DNA from: Flavobacterium sp. UMI-01
GTDB taxonomy: Bacteria; Bacteroidota; Bacteroidia; Flavobacteriales; Flavobacteriaceae
Direction of reading: 5' to 3'
Length of the DNA stretch: 64,000 nucleotides
NCBI RefSeq assembly: GCF_019656315.1
Contig: NZ_BPLU01000007.1
Location: 164,049 to 228,048 of the forward strand
Positions 55,121 to 63,308 of this stretch are shown here, one piece after another. How positions within the stretch are numbered: position 1 is the stretch's first letter; every line of letters begins with the position of its first letter. A model generated the notes under the pieces. That model did not search any database, was not told where the DNA came from, and saw nothing but the letters and a program-made list of their open reading frames with translations. The position numbers and the translations under genes are program-made.

Positions 55121-55783
55121 ATGAACCCAGACATCATCTCGCAGACCATCACTTTTGTAAAAGAAACTTTAAAAGACGCCGAAGGAGGACATGATTGGTT
55201 TCATATTGAAAGAGTTTATAAAAATGCGTTGTTGATAGCCAAAGAAGAAACCTGCGACTTGCTAGTGGTGCAATTAGCAGCTTTACTACATGATATAGCT
55301 GATAGTAAATTTCATCCAGATGCTTCGGGCGGAGATGAAACCTTAGGCCCCAAAATGGCGCATGATTTTTTGGAAAAACAGAACATAGCACCCACCACTA
55401 TAGCGCATGTGGTTGCTATTATAGAAAATATTTCATTCAAAGGGGGCAAACAAGAACAACTTTTTTATTCTAACGAATTGGCAATTGTTCAAGATGCTGA
55501 TCGACTGGATGCCATAGGAGCCATAGGAATCGCTAGAGCGTTCAATTATGGAGGGTTTAAAAATAGAGCGATGTACGACCCAAGTATTGCTCCAAATGTT
55601 AATATGACCAAAGAGGAGTATAAAAAAAGTACCGCGCCGACCATCAATCATTTTTATGAAAAATTATTGCTCCTAAAAGACAAAATGAATACCGTGACAG
55701 GAAAGAAAATTGCAGAACAACGCCACAAGTATATGCAAGGATTTTTGGCGCAATTTTATGCTGAATGGGATGGTGTCCTGTAA
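55121..55783 (+). CDS. HD domain metal-dependent phosphohydrolase
   Basis: A 220-residue protein with the HD motif set: HDWFHIERVYKNAL, LAALLHDIADSKF (HD pair, about residues 50-51) and VQDADRLDAIGAIGIARAF, the last typical of the YedJ/YpgQ-like subgroup. Such enzymes hydrolyse nucleotides or other phosphates with a bound metal. Length fits. It has no close partner; the substrate is unknown. Confidence 0.87.
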   Translation: MNPDIISQTITFVKETLKDAEGGHDWFHIERVYKNALLIAKEETCDLLVVQLAALLHDIADSKFHPDASGGDETLGPKMAHDFLEKQNIAPTTIAHVVAIIENISFKGGKQEQLFYSNELAIVQDADRLDAIGAIGIARAFNYGGFKNRAMYDPSIAPNVNMTKEEYKKSTAPTINHFYEKLLLLKDKMNTVTGKKIAEQRHKYMQGFLAQFYAEWDGVL

Positions 55784-56206
55784 TGAAGTGGGTGTCATAG
55801 ATTCGGTTTTTATCAGATGATTTCAAAGATTTCTTTATAGTTGGTTTGATTCTGCTCATGGTTTATTCAAGATTTGCTGCAGGGCTAATGCTTGTAGGAT
55901 AAGCAACTTTTTTCATCCCAATAATCCTAGCGGCAAAACTCAATTTGACACTTAATGATGTTCCTGACGCTATTTGATTACCTCTAGTCTAATGGGAACA
56001 CAGACCTCTTTAAAAGCCATAAATTCCTAATGCAGATTTTGGGCTTAATTCTTTTATATTTGTTATATCCTAATGGGTCAGTAGTTTGTAATAGTGCCAT
56101 GGGGGCATTAGCTTTCTGCCTTAAGACAATGATTTTACTTAAACCCAAATTCCGCAGTAAACTTCGTAGGGAAACGAAACCAATTGTAGCTTTAAAATAA
56201 TTGATA
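55784..56206. other. Gene-free stretch before the NarX-like kinase
   Basis: About 420 bases. A minus-strand open frame covers 55984-56200 and runs on under the kinase gene, but its codon pattern is not convincing and no family is recognised. No terminator of the HD gene and no promoter box were confidently identified. Confidence 0.3.
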
Positions 56207-57862
56207 ATGAACATCAAAACCTTAATACTGATTATAATTAATAGTTTGATTGCCTTGGTTATCACGTTGTTGTCATTTTCATCGTACCAACAATTTTCAA
56301 GAGTTTTGGACGATCGCGTGTTGTTGCAATTAAACTCTATTAAAACCCTCAAGAAAAACCAAATTGAGCATTTGTTGAAATCAGAATGGGAACGATTTGA
56401 AGTTTCTAAATCGCTTACTCCAATTCTTGATAACACCGTTTTAAAGCTTCCAGATAGCATTACCCGCAGGGAAGGAATTCACGATTTTACACCGTATCAT
56501 GTGCATAAAAAGACCACAATTGGTTTTGTGTCTCATTCAAAAACGGGAACCAAGATTAAAATTTTGGATTACAACAAAATAAAAGACATTCTTCTGGAAC
56601 GAACCGGAATGGGAGAAAGCGGTGAATCCTATCTTGTGGGAACCGATTTTCGAATGCGGTCGCAATCTCGTTTCTATCCTAATAAAATCCCTTATACGCT
56701 AGCAGTTAAAACAAAAGGAGTTGCCAAAGCATTTAAAGGCATCAATGGCAGAGGAATTTTTGAGGATTATAGAGGAGTCGAGGTATATAGTGTGTACAGT
56801 TTGCTTGATATACCCAATTTAAAAATGGTAATCCTCTCAGAAATGGATGTTGATGAGGTTACAGTGCCTTTAAAACAATTGAGGTTACGACTCGCAGGAT
56901 TAACTTTGGGTATTTTTTTGCTTGGGATTATGCTCTCTCTTATTTTGACCCGAATTATTACCAATCCCATAAAGAACATGCAAAAAAGTCTCCGCATCAT
57001 GGCCGAAGGAGATTATAACCAAACGAATGAATTTATAAAAAATTCAAAAGAAATAAAGGAAATGTTTGAGGCCTTGGCTAATTTGAAAGCCTCTTTACAA
57101 GGAGCCGTAAAATTCTCAGATGCTATTGGGAAAATGAATTTGAATACCAAGTACAAACCTAAAAGTTCCAATGATCTTTTGGGAAAAAGTCTTTTGATGA
57201 TGCGGGATAAGCTAATAGAATTCCGAAACAATGAAGAAAATACCAGAATTCATTCTAAGCGAATGTTGGTTGACGGTATGGAAAATGAACGACGTCGCCT
57301 TTCGCGGGAACTACATGATGGTGTGGGTCCGTATTTAACTTCCTTAAAACACTACATTGAAAACCGAGTGGAAAACGAAGAGAAAAAAGCAGAAATGAAG
57401 AAAATCGTTGATGAAACCATTTCTGAAATCCGGTTGATGTCTAATGCCTTGATGCCGGCTTCGATAGACGATTTTGGGATTGGGGTCACTTTGACTAACT
57501 TTATCGATAGCTTGAAAAAATCCACCACCGTAACCATTGAATACGAAGATTTAACCAAACAGGAAAGTTCCAATATTACCAACCATCAGGCCATTAACCT
57601 GTTTAGAATATGTCAGGAGTTAATCAACAATTCATTAAAACACGCGCAAGCCAAGAACATCCGAATCACACTTTCAGAATTTGATGAGTTTATTTCCCTG
57701 TTTTATTTTGATGACGGCATTGGGTTTAACATAAAAACAGTTAAATTAGGCTTAGGAATTAGTAACATCAAAGAGCGTGTTGAAATTTGCAATGGCAAAA
57801 TTACCATTGATGCCACCCCAGGAAATACGAGTTTTGAAATTGAATTACCCATAGAATTATGA
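56207..57862 (+). CDS. NarX/DesK-type sensor histidine kinase with Cache-like sensor
   Basis: About 551 residues from the ATG at 56207 (MNIKTLILIIINSLIAL). A first helix (about 5-25) and an extracytoplasmic Cache-like domain (MGESGESYLVGTDFRMRSQS) lead to a second helix (about 228-250) and HAMP (RIITNPIKNMQKSLRIMAEG). The HisKA_3 dimerisation/phospho-acceptor SRELHDGVGPYLTSLKHYI and an HATPase (CQELINNSLKHAQA, GLGISNIKERVE) complete it. It phosphorylates the overlapping LuxR-type regulator (ATGA overlap). The signal is a small molecule in principle, identity unknown. Confidence 0.9.
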   Translation: MNIKTLILIIINSLIALVITLLSFSSYQQFSRVLDDRVLLQLNSIKTLKKNQIEHLLKSEWERFEVSKSLTPILDNTVLKLPDSITRREGIHDFTPYHVHKKTTIGFVSHSKTGTKIKILDYNKIKDILLERTGMGESGESYLVGTDFRMRSQSRFYPNKIPYTLAVKTKGVAKAFKGINGRGIFEDYRGVEVYSVYSLLDIPNLKMVILSEMDVDEVTVPLKQLRLRLAGLTLGIFLLGIMLSLILTRIITNPIKNMQKSLRIMAEGDYNQTNEFIKNSKEIKEMFEALANLKASLQGAVKFSDAIGKMNLNTKYKPKSSNDLLGKSLLMMRDKLIEFRNNEENTRIHSKRMLVDGMENERRRLSRELHDGVGPYLTSLKHYIENRVENEEKKAEMKKIVDETISEIRLMSNALMPASIDDFGIGVTLTNFIDSLKKSTTVTIEYEDLTKQESSNITNHQAINLFRICQELINNSLKHAQAKNIRITLSEFDEFISLFYFDDGIGFNIKTVKLGLGISNIKERVEICNGKITIDATPGNTSFEIELPIEL

Positions 57863-58491
57863 ACGAAATCAAATTAATCATAGCCGATGACCATGAGCTT
57901 TTTCGAAATGGACTCGCAGAGTTACTCCGAAAGCATGAAGACATACAGATTGTCAAAAGTGTAGGCGATGGCCTGGCTTTCATGAAGCTTGTTAAGAGTC
58001 AGTTTGAGGCGGATATCGTTCTGCTCGATATTACTATGCCCCATTTGGATGGTTTTGAGGTGTTGAAAGAATTAAAAAACATTGATTCAGATATCAAACC
58101 CATTGTAATTTCGATGCACGATGATGGGAATTACATCGCCAAATGTGCCAAAATGGGCGCTTACGGTTACTTATTGAAAAACACCGATGAAGCCGAATTG
58201 ATATTGGCCATTCGAACAGTACATCAAGGAAAAAAATATTTTAGCGCCGAAATTTCTGAAAAGATGATCAACTTCATGTCCACACAAAGCATCAGTGAAG
58301 CAATTTTGTCCAATAAAGAAACCGAAGTTTTAGGTTTGATTTCCAAAGGCTTAACGACTAAAGAAATTGCTGCCAAACTTTTTGTGAGTTCCCGAACCAT
58401 AGAGACGCATCGCGCCAATATTTTGAAAAAACTCGAAGTAAAAAACACCGCCGAACTCATCAAAAAAGCCACTCAATTGAGTTTGATTTAA
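57859..58491 (+). CDS. NarL/FixJ-type response regulator
   Basis: A 210-residue regulator: receiver domain with ADDHELFRNG, phospho-acceptor Asp in IVLLDITMPHLDGFE (about residue 55) and lysine in YLLKNTDE; LuxR helix-turn-helix near residues 148-205 (LSNKETEVLGLISKGLTTKE, SSRTIETHRANILKKL). It overlaps the kinase stop by four bases. The gene after it, an exported repeat protein with a palindrome in its leader, is the obvious candidate target. Confidence 0.93.
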   Translation: MNEIKLIIADDHELFRNGLAELLRKHEDIQIVKSVGDGLAFMKLVKSQFEADIVLLDITMPHLDGFEVLKELKNIDSDIKPIVISMHDDGNYIAKCAKMGAYGYLLKNTDEAELILAIRTVHQGKKYFSAEISEKMINFMSTQSISEAILSNKETEVLGLISKGLTTKEIAAKLFVSSRTIETHRANILKKLEVKNTAELIKKATQLSLI

Positions 58492-58566
58492 AGTTGTAAC
58501 AAATTGACAACTAGATTTTTGACTAAAAAAATATTTAATCTACGTAGCTTAGCATAAATTAAGGCT

Positions 58567-58584
58567 ATCCGTATAAATACGGAT
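58567..58584. promoter_or_regulatory. Palindromic operator candidate upstream of the GPAYKN-repeat gene
   Basis: ATCCGTAT-AA-ATACGGAT is a perfect 8-bp inverted repeat. It lies 78 bases before the ATG at 58663 and next to AGGGTAAATTCCC; another palindrome CTACGTAG is at 58540-58547. The symmetry and spacing suit a dimeric LuxR-type regulator, plausibly the product of the preceding gene. Confidence 0.5.
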
Positions 58585-58662
58585 GCAAATAGGGTAAATT
58601 CCCATAATCCTAAAAACCTATTGTGAGATGTAACTTTGTCTAGAACCATAAAAATAATAGAC

Positions 58663-58986
58663 ATGAAAAAAGCAGCATTGATTTTAGGAGTTTTAGTATT
58701 TTCTTTAGGTGCATTTGCACAAGATGGAAATAACGTGAAGCAGAGTGATTTAAAAGGACCTGCTTATAAAAACTATAAAGCTTGGATGCACAAAACAGTG
58801 CCTACAGAAATATATACAGATAACAATAAAGAAGCACTACAAGGTCCAGCTTACAAAAATAACCAAGCGTGGAAAAACACTTCCAATCAAGACTTGGTGG
58901 CAGTAAAAGCAACTGGTAGCGAAAGACAAAAATTAACAGGACCAGCTTACAAAAACCATGGTCCTTGGAGTAAAAAAATTCAATAA
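58663..58986 (+). CDS. Small exported protein with GPAYKN repeats
   Basis: About 107 residues from the ATG at 58663, which starts the signal peptide MKKAALILGVLVFSLGAFAQ; an upstream start at 58636 would spoil it. The mature part has three repeats with the core LKGPAYKNYKAW, LQGPAYKNNQAW and LTGPAYKNHGPW, spaced about 35-40 residues. No family with known function is recognised. Location after a NarX/NarL pair and a palindrome in its leader suggest a regulated periplasmic or surface protein. Confidence 0.7.
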   Translation: MKKAALILGVLVFSLGAFAQDGNNVKQSDLKGPAYKNYKAWMHKTVPTEIYTDNNKEALQGPAYKNNQAWKNTSNQDLVAVKATGSERQKLTGPAYKNHGPWSKKIQ

Positions 58987-59030
58987 AAGGTATTCGTAAT
59001 CCCTAAGGATTGCAAATCGTTACTCATATT

Positions 59031-59068
59031 AAAGCCGTCCGGAATGTTATTTTTTCGGGCGGTTTTTG
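59031..59068 (+). terminator. Terminator of the GPAYKN-repeat gene
   Basis: GCCGTCCG pairs, with wobble, with CGGGCGGT, followed by a T run. Confidence 0.7.
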
Positions 59069-59290
59069 GTTTTGGTTTGTTTTGGAGTTAGTGAAACACT
59101 GCCTTTTTAAATTACGATACTTTTCCTCATCTATGTTTCAAAATCTTTTAAGCAAGGAACATCTTGCTCAATAGTACAGATAAATTTACAAAAATGCAGC
59201 TTAACTTAAGCTGTAATTTTCATTTGCATATCAAAAGGCTTGTATCCTAATGAATCATTATATCGATTATGCTTTCTTACTCTCTATAGA

Positions 59291-59540
59291 TGTTCCTTAA
59301 TTTAGACTAATTGTTCCTTATTAACAGGTGGATATTGAAAACCAATACTTAGCACAGCATTTTCAATGTTCCTTAATCTATCCTAAATGTTCCTTATTTC
59401 TTTTTTTATTAGAACTAAAAAGCACTTTCTTAATGTTCCTTAACTAAGACCAAATGTTCCTTAATCTCTCGGAACCCTTTTAAAACCTAGGCATATTACT
59501 TCAAAAAGAATGTTCCTTAAATGATAATTAATGTTTCTTA
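59291..59540. repeat. Array of eight TGTTCCTTAA words in four pairs with 21-bp steps
   Basis: Copies start at 59291, 59312, 59367, 59388, 59434, 59455, 59511 and 59532 (the last is TGTTTCTTAA). Each consecutive pair is exactly 21 bp apart; pair-to-pair distances are 76, 67 and 77 bp. Read on the minus strand, every pair gives the same peptide theme, xKEHL..x(I/V)KEH, in one frame per pair. The last copy overlaps the end of the adjacent Schlafen-like gene (FKKH-stop). Gene-free otherwise. Confidence 0.95.
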
Positions 59541-60979
59541 AATACAAAAACAGCATTTATATCTCTTTGTTTTTCGCTTAATCTATCTAAAATCCCTTCT
59601 GTTACAAATTGATTCAAGTAGAGACGAATGGTCTTTTCGTTAACTCCAATACGACTAGCAAAATCTAGTACAGTGCCTTGGTGATTCAAGAACAAGTAAT
59701 TGATAATATTTTTTTGAGTATCATTATAGGTATTCCAATTATGCTCAATCTTTTCTAGTACCGAATCATGAATAGTTTTTGAATGCTCACTAATTTTATT
59801 TCTCAATGTCAAATAAACATTGCCATTTTCTTCTTTATATTCAGGAGTGGATAACATTGATTTTTCCATTGATTCATAAATCCTTGAAACCCCTTCATTG
59901 AGTTGCCGTACATAACCCATGTCTTCTAGTACTCTAGCTACACGAGGGTTTCTAGCGAATCTTTCACTCTTAATATTTTCTACGGTTACTTGTGCTGGCA
60001 GAGGTCCGCTATTACTGATTTCTAGACGATTATCAAAATGTTTGATATAAATAGAGTTACCCTGAACATTGTAAGAACGGTGACAAAGTGCATTAACCAT
60101 TCCTTCTAGCCAAGCTTCTTCGGGATATTCGGGAACTTTTTTAAACCGGCCTGTTTCCATGTCCAGAAAGTAATAATCCTTGAACGAAGCTCTTAAAAAA
60201 GCTTTTAGAGCATCGATTAATCTCGGAATATTATTTTCAAATCTTTCATCTTTTACAACGTTGTGACTTGTTCCTGTCAAAGCTTCTGTTCCTTCATAAC
60301 GTACATAGCGTACTGATGCAGAAGAGATATATTTTTCAGGGTCTTGAGTGAATAGAAGTACCGAAGCATTTTTTAATTGAAAAATTCCGTCTTTCTTCTT
60401 GGCTAGATGTCGTTTTACTAATAAATCTAGAACATCGCCCTTGTAATTTAGTTTTTGTTTGTACTCATTGAGTAAATCTTGGTCTAAATCATCAAAATCA
60501 AAATCCTTAACTATTTCTTCTTCAAAACGTCTTATACCTTTATCGTATTCTAATTTTTTGATTCTATCTCGATCTAGTAATCTGTTTGTGTCTAATACTC
60601 TTAAATAGACATTTTAATTATCTTTTCTGGAAAAAATACGTTCCAAATCTTGCTCAACATGATATAAGAAAATCAAATTAGCATCCATCTCAATCTCTTC
60701 CAATTCTACATTGCAAGCTGGGTGAACAAAATCAAATACTAGCGTTCTATATGCATCGAGTTTGTCACCTAATGTTCTAACATCTTGTAAGGCTCCGTTA
60801 TCAGCAACTCCAAAAGCTAAAACACCTCCATCAGCATTAAGCATTCCTATCAATTCTTCGGCAATTTTGGTAGGTTTTATGTCTTTTTCGCCTAATCCTT
60901 TTCGCTCAAAGTATTGATTCTCTTTTTGCGTACGCAAATACACATCAGTGATTAAAGAATTAATGGTTGAAATTATCAT
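59528..60979 (-). pseudogene. Schlafen/AlbA_2-type ATP-binding protein with one in-frame stop
   Basis: A 484-codon frame broken by a single TAA (complement of 60614-60616); codons on both sides continue in the same frame (SRKDN-stop-NVYLRVLD). The N-terminal AlbA_2 domain has QYFERKGLGE and LNADGGVLAFGVADNG. The ATPase-like part has WLEGMVNALCHRSYN, LEISNSGPLP and LNEGVSRIYESME. A C-terminal helix-turn-helix reads LDFASRIGVNEKTIRLYL. A GAA-to-TAA change would explain it. The long intact 3' portion suggests the mutation is recent, or that stop readthrough or a sequencing error is involved. It lies downstream of a methyltransferase remnant. Confidence 0.85.
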
Positions 60980-61041
60980 AATAGTTGTTAGTTGTTAAAG
61001 GGTAGTTGTTTTATTAATCATTGATAATTAACAATTATCCA

Positions 61042-61520
61042 TTAAATTGATTTTATTTCATTAATACCAAAACGTTTTAATGTTTGGACGTAATTCGTTT
61101 TCTCAACATCACCAAAACTGGAATACTTAAAGATTATTCTATCTATTTCTGGGTTTAGGGCTGATTTCCATTTGCCAATTCCTTCAGCTACTTTATTGGT
61201 AAAGCTATCAGCTACGTAAATGAATAAAGTTCCATAACCTACACTGAATACTTTTTTGCCTTCTATGACTTTTTCTTCAATAGGTTAAATCTATACCGCA
61301 TTTAAGTAAAATTTCAAATAATACATATTCTTCCGTATGACTCGTTTTAATGTTATTTTGAGAATCAGATAAATTATCTGAATTAGCATCCCAACTTTTG
61401 ATATTGGAACTATCTAGTTTAAAAACCTTAAAGCCTAAATCTTTTGCTTTTTCTGGATTTTATTGAGTTTTTTGCTCTACATATACGTTCTTTTCCGATT
61501 TTAGCAATTGATGTATTGTC
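61042..61520 (-). pseudogene. Remnant of a type III-like adenine-specific DNA methyltransferase (C-terminal part)
   Basis: Minus-strand fragments in shifting frames read KIGKERIC (near 61490), NPEKAKDLGFKVFKLDSSN (near 61410-61460), TEEYVLFEILLKCGIDLTY, then EEKVIEGKKVFSVGYGTLF and the end VEKTNYVQTLKRFGINEIKS with its stop at 61042-61044. This is the order of the C-terminal domain of Mod/site-specific adenine methyltransferases. At least two frameshifts and an in-frame stop are present, and the catalytic N-terminus (DPPY and FxGxG) is missing. It is a dead gene. Confidence 0.8.
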
Positions 61521-61568
61521 CTGATTTTAAATTATCCATCTATAAATTACAATTGCCGTTCTGTTATG

Positions 61569-61657
61569 GTAAAAATATGCAATATTTTACAAGAACACTT
61601 TTCTTATTGTAAAAAATCGTGAAAATTTACAATTACAGTTATGCTATTGTAAATAGC
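61569..61657. promoter_or_regulatory. Cluster of three palindromes upstream of the DpnI-like gene
   Basis: GTAAAA-A-TAT-GCA-ATA-TTTTAC (61569-61590), ATTGTAAA / TTTACAAT (61606-61613 and 61626-61633) and GCTATT-GTA-AATAGC (61643-61657). All share TTGTAAA or GTAAAA text. They lie 200-290 bases before the DpnI-like start in otherwise gene-free DNA. They could be operators for a repressor or activator of the nuclease; none is followed by a T run. Confidence 0.5.
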
Positions 61658-61796
61658 ACATCAAATTTTGCAAAATAATTTTTCTTGTTACCATAAATAC
61701 TATTTTCTTACTTAGTATATATTTTACAACTAACAAACTTTTAAACAAAGTCTAATTTAAACTTCAACAAATTTTTTGAACGAATTAATATCCGAA

Positions 61797-61830
61797 TTTG
61801 ATAATAAAAGCCATTAAAATTGTAGATTTG
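61797..61830 (+). promoter_or_regulatory. Promoter of the DpnI-like gene
   Basis: TTTG (61797-61800) and TAGATTTG (61823-61830) fit the Bacteroidota -33/-7 pair with a 22-base spacer. The ATG is at 61860. Confidence 0.5.
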
Positions 61831-61859
61831 ATCACCAAACTTTAACTCAATTCGGTAAA

Positions 61860-62630
61860 ATGAATTTAAACTTTGACTTAAAAAAAGCAGAAGGTTATTC
61901 GAGTAAATCCCAAATAGCAAGAGTCTTGACCGAAAATTGGGTTAAAGAAAATTCATATTGCCCTTGTTGTGGAGCATTGCCCATTATCGAATACAGCAAC
62001 AATCGACCAGTTGCTGACTTTTATTGTTCAGTATGTGCTGAAGAATTTGAATTAAAGAGTAAAAACGGAAATTTAGGACGCATTATTAATGATGGCGCCT
62101 ATGAAACTATGATTTCAAGAATTACATCAAATACAAATCCTAATTTTTTCTTCTTAAGCTATAATAAAAGCTTTGCTGTTGAGAATTTTTTAGTGATTCC
62201 AAAACATTTTTTTACTCCTGAAATAATTATAAAAAGAAATCCGCTTAAAGACACAGCCAAAAGAGCAGGCTGGATAGGTTGTACTATTGACATTTCAAAA
62301 GTACCTGAAAGTGGTAGAATTTTTATTGTAGAAAATTCAAGAATAATTGAGCAAGATAAAGTAAATATTAAATTACAACGAACTGATTTTTTAAAAAGTA
62401 AAAGTTTAGATGCGCGAGGTTGGATATTAGATGTTTTAAATTGCGTTGAAGATATTAAAAAGCCAACTTTTACCATAGACGAATTGTATGCTTTTGAAAA
62501 TAAGTTGAAAATTAAATATCCAAATAATAACCATATCAAGGATAAAATTCGTCAGCAATTACAATTTTTAAGAGACAAAGGACTAATCGAATTTAACGGT
62601 AGAGGTAATTACACAAAAATAGAATTATGA
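61860..62630 (+). CDS. dpnI: DpnI-type methyl-directed restriction endonuclease
   Basis: A 256-residue protein that I recognise as a DpnI orthologue over its full length. The zinc-binding CPCCGALP and YCSVCAEEFELKS, the PD-(D/E)XK-type catalytic region RPVADFYC to FELKSKNGN, NDGAYETMISRI, RAGWIGCTIDISKVP, and the C-terminal winged helix (IKDKIRQQLQFLRDKGLIEF) that reads the methyl groups are all in order. DpnI cuts GATC only when adenine is methylated, so it restricts DNA from Dam-positive sources. Its stop overlaps the next small gene by ATGA. No unmethylated-GATC system is in view. Confidence 0.95.
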   Translation: MNLNFDLKKAEGYSSKSQIARVLTENWVKENSYCPCCGALPIIEYSNNRPVADFYCSVCAEEFELKSKNGNLGRIINDGAYETMISRITSNTNPNFFFLSYNKSFAVENFLVIPKHFFTPEIIIKRNPLKDTAKRAGWIGCTIDISKVPESGRIFIVENSRIIEQDKVNIKLQRTDFLKSKSLDARGWILDVLNCVEDIKKPTFTIDELYAFENKLKIKYPNNNHIKDKIRQQLQFLRDKGLIEFNGRGNYTKIEL

Positions 62631-62827
62631 AAAAATACATTTTTATTACACCCGAAGGAAATACAACTTCACCAAATAATGAAGAAGTTGAAAACATGCA
62701 AGTGATAGGAATCATTGAAGACGTTACAAACGAAGATGAAGCTTTGAAAAAACTCCTTCAAGAAAACAGTTGGATTTTTGATTGTGATTTTAATGTCGCT
62801 GAATTCATTTGTTACGAAATCAAATAA
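62627..62827 (+). CDS. 66-aa protein coupled to the DpnI-like gene
   Basis: The 66-residue protein begins MKKYIFITPEGNTTSPN and has VIGIIEDVTNEDEALKKLL, an alpha/beta pattern with an acidic surface and no membrane segment. The ATGA overlap with the nuclease gene implies translational coupling. In Streptococcus pneumoniae the DpnI gene is also followed by a small gene of unknown role (dpnD), but I see no sequence similarity to it. A DNA mimic or nuclease modulator is possible, but this is a guess. Confidence 0.6.
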   Translation: MKKYIFITPEGNTTSPNNEEVENMQVIGIIEDVTNEDEALKKLLQENSWIFDCDFNVAEFICYEIK

Positions 62828-62828
62828 T

Positions 62829-63308
62829 CTATTTTAAATACAAAAATCTACCTGCTATTCCAGCATTTTTAAGAATTTCGGCATTTTCTTTACCATACGC
62901 TATAAATACACTTGGCGCTCCAGGAGTTCCTGCTTGAATACCTGAAACATGATAAAATTTAATTCTACCCTTTACAAACAAAACTGCATCAGCATCATTC
63001 CAAATATGATTAAAGAAACACTTCGTCTCTGTTCTAGCAAAAATTAAAGCAATTCCGTTTCCGTGATTTTTTAATTTCTCCAACCATAATTCCATTCCTT
63101 TGCCATAAGGAGGATTCAAATACACTCTTCCAAACCAATCTTTTTTTAAACCATCGTCTTTTATTGTAAAATTGGTTTTCGCATGTACAAAAGGAGGATT
63201 CACAGGACTACAAGGATCCAAATCAAAAATCCCTAATTGTTTCACTAATTCAGGAGGTGTAAGCCATTCTACTGTAGTGTTTTCGGAACGTTCAAAAGAG
63301 GTATCCAT
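62829..63308 (-). CDS. Phage-type DNA N6-adenine methyltransferase (Dam family, PF05869-like)
   Basis: A 159-residue small methyltransferase. The N-terminal EWLTPPELVKQLGIFDLDPC and the catalytic motif YLNPPYGKGM (NPPY) identify the phage N-6-adenine-methyltransferase family, as does the HGNGIALIFARTETKCFF segment. Several phage members methylate GATC, but the target of this protein is not known. It is convergent with the DpnI-like operon, ending one base after the small gene, so their 3' ends face each other. If it methylated GATC it would make host DNA a DpnI substrate. Confidence 0.85.
   Translation of the reverse strand: MDTSFERSENTTVEWLTPPELVKQLGIFDLDPCSPVNPPFVHAKTNFTIKDDGLKKDWFGRVYLNPPYGKGMELWLEKLKNHGNGIALIFARTETKCFFNHIWNDADAVLFVKGRIKFYHVSGIQAGTPGAPSVFIAYGKENAEILKNAGIAGRFLYLK

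Noticed and set aside
55984..56460. 158-aa minus-strand reading frame
   Set aside because: About half overlaps the NarX-like kinase gene, and the rest has poor codon pattern and no recognised family.
59291..59540. CRISPR array
   Set aside because: The repeated word is only 10 bases, spacing alternates 11 and about 36-46 bases, and no cas gene is present.
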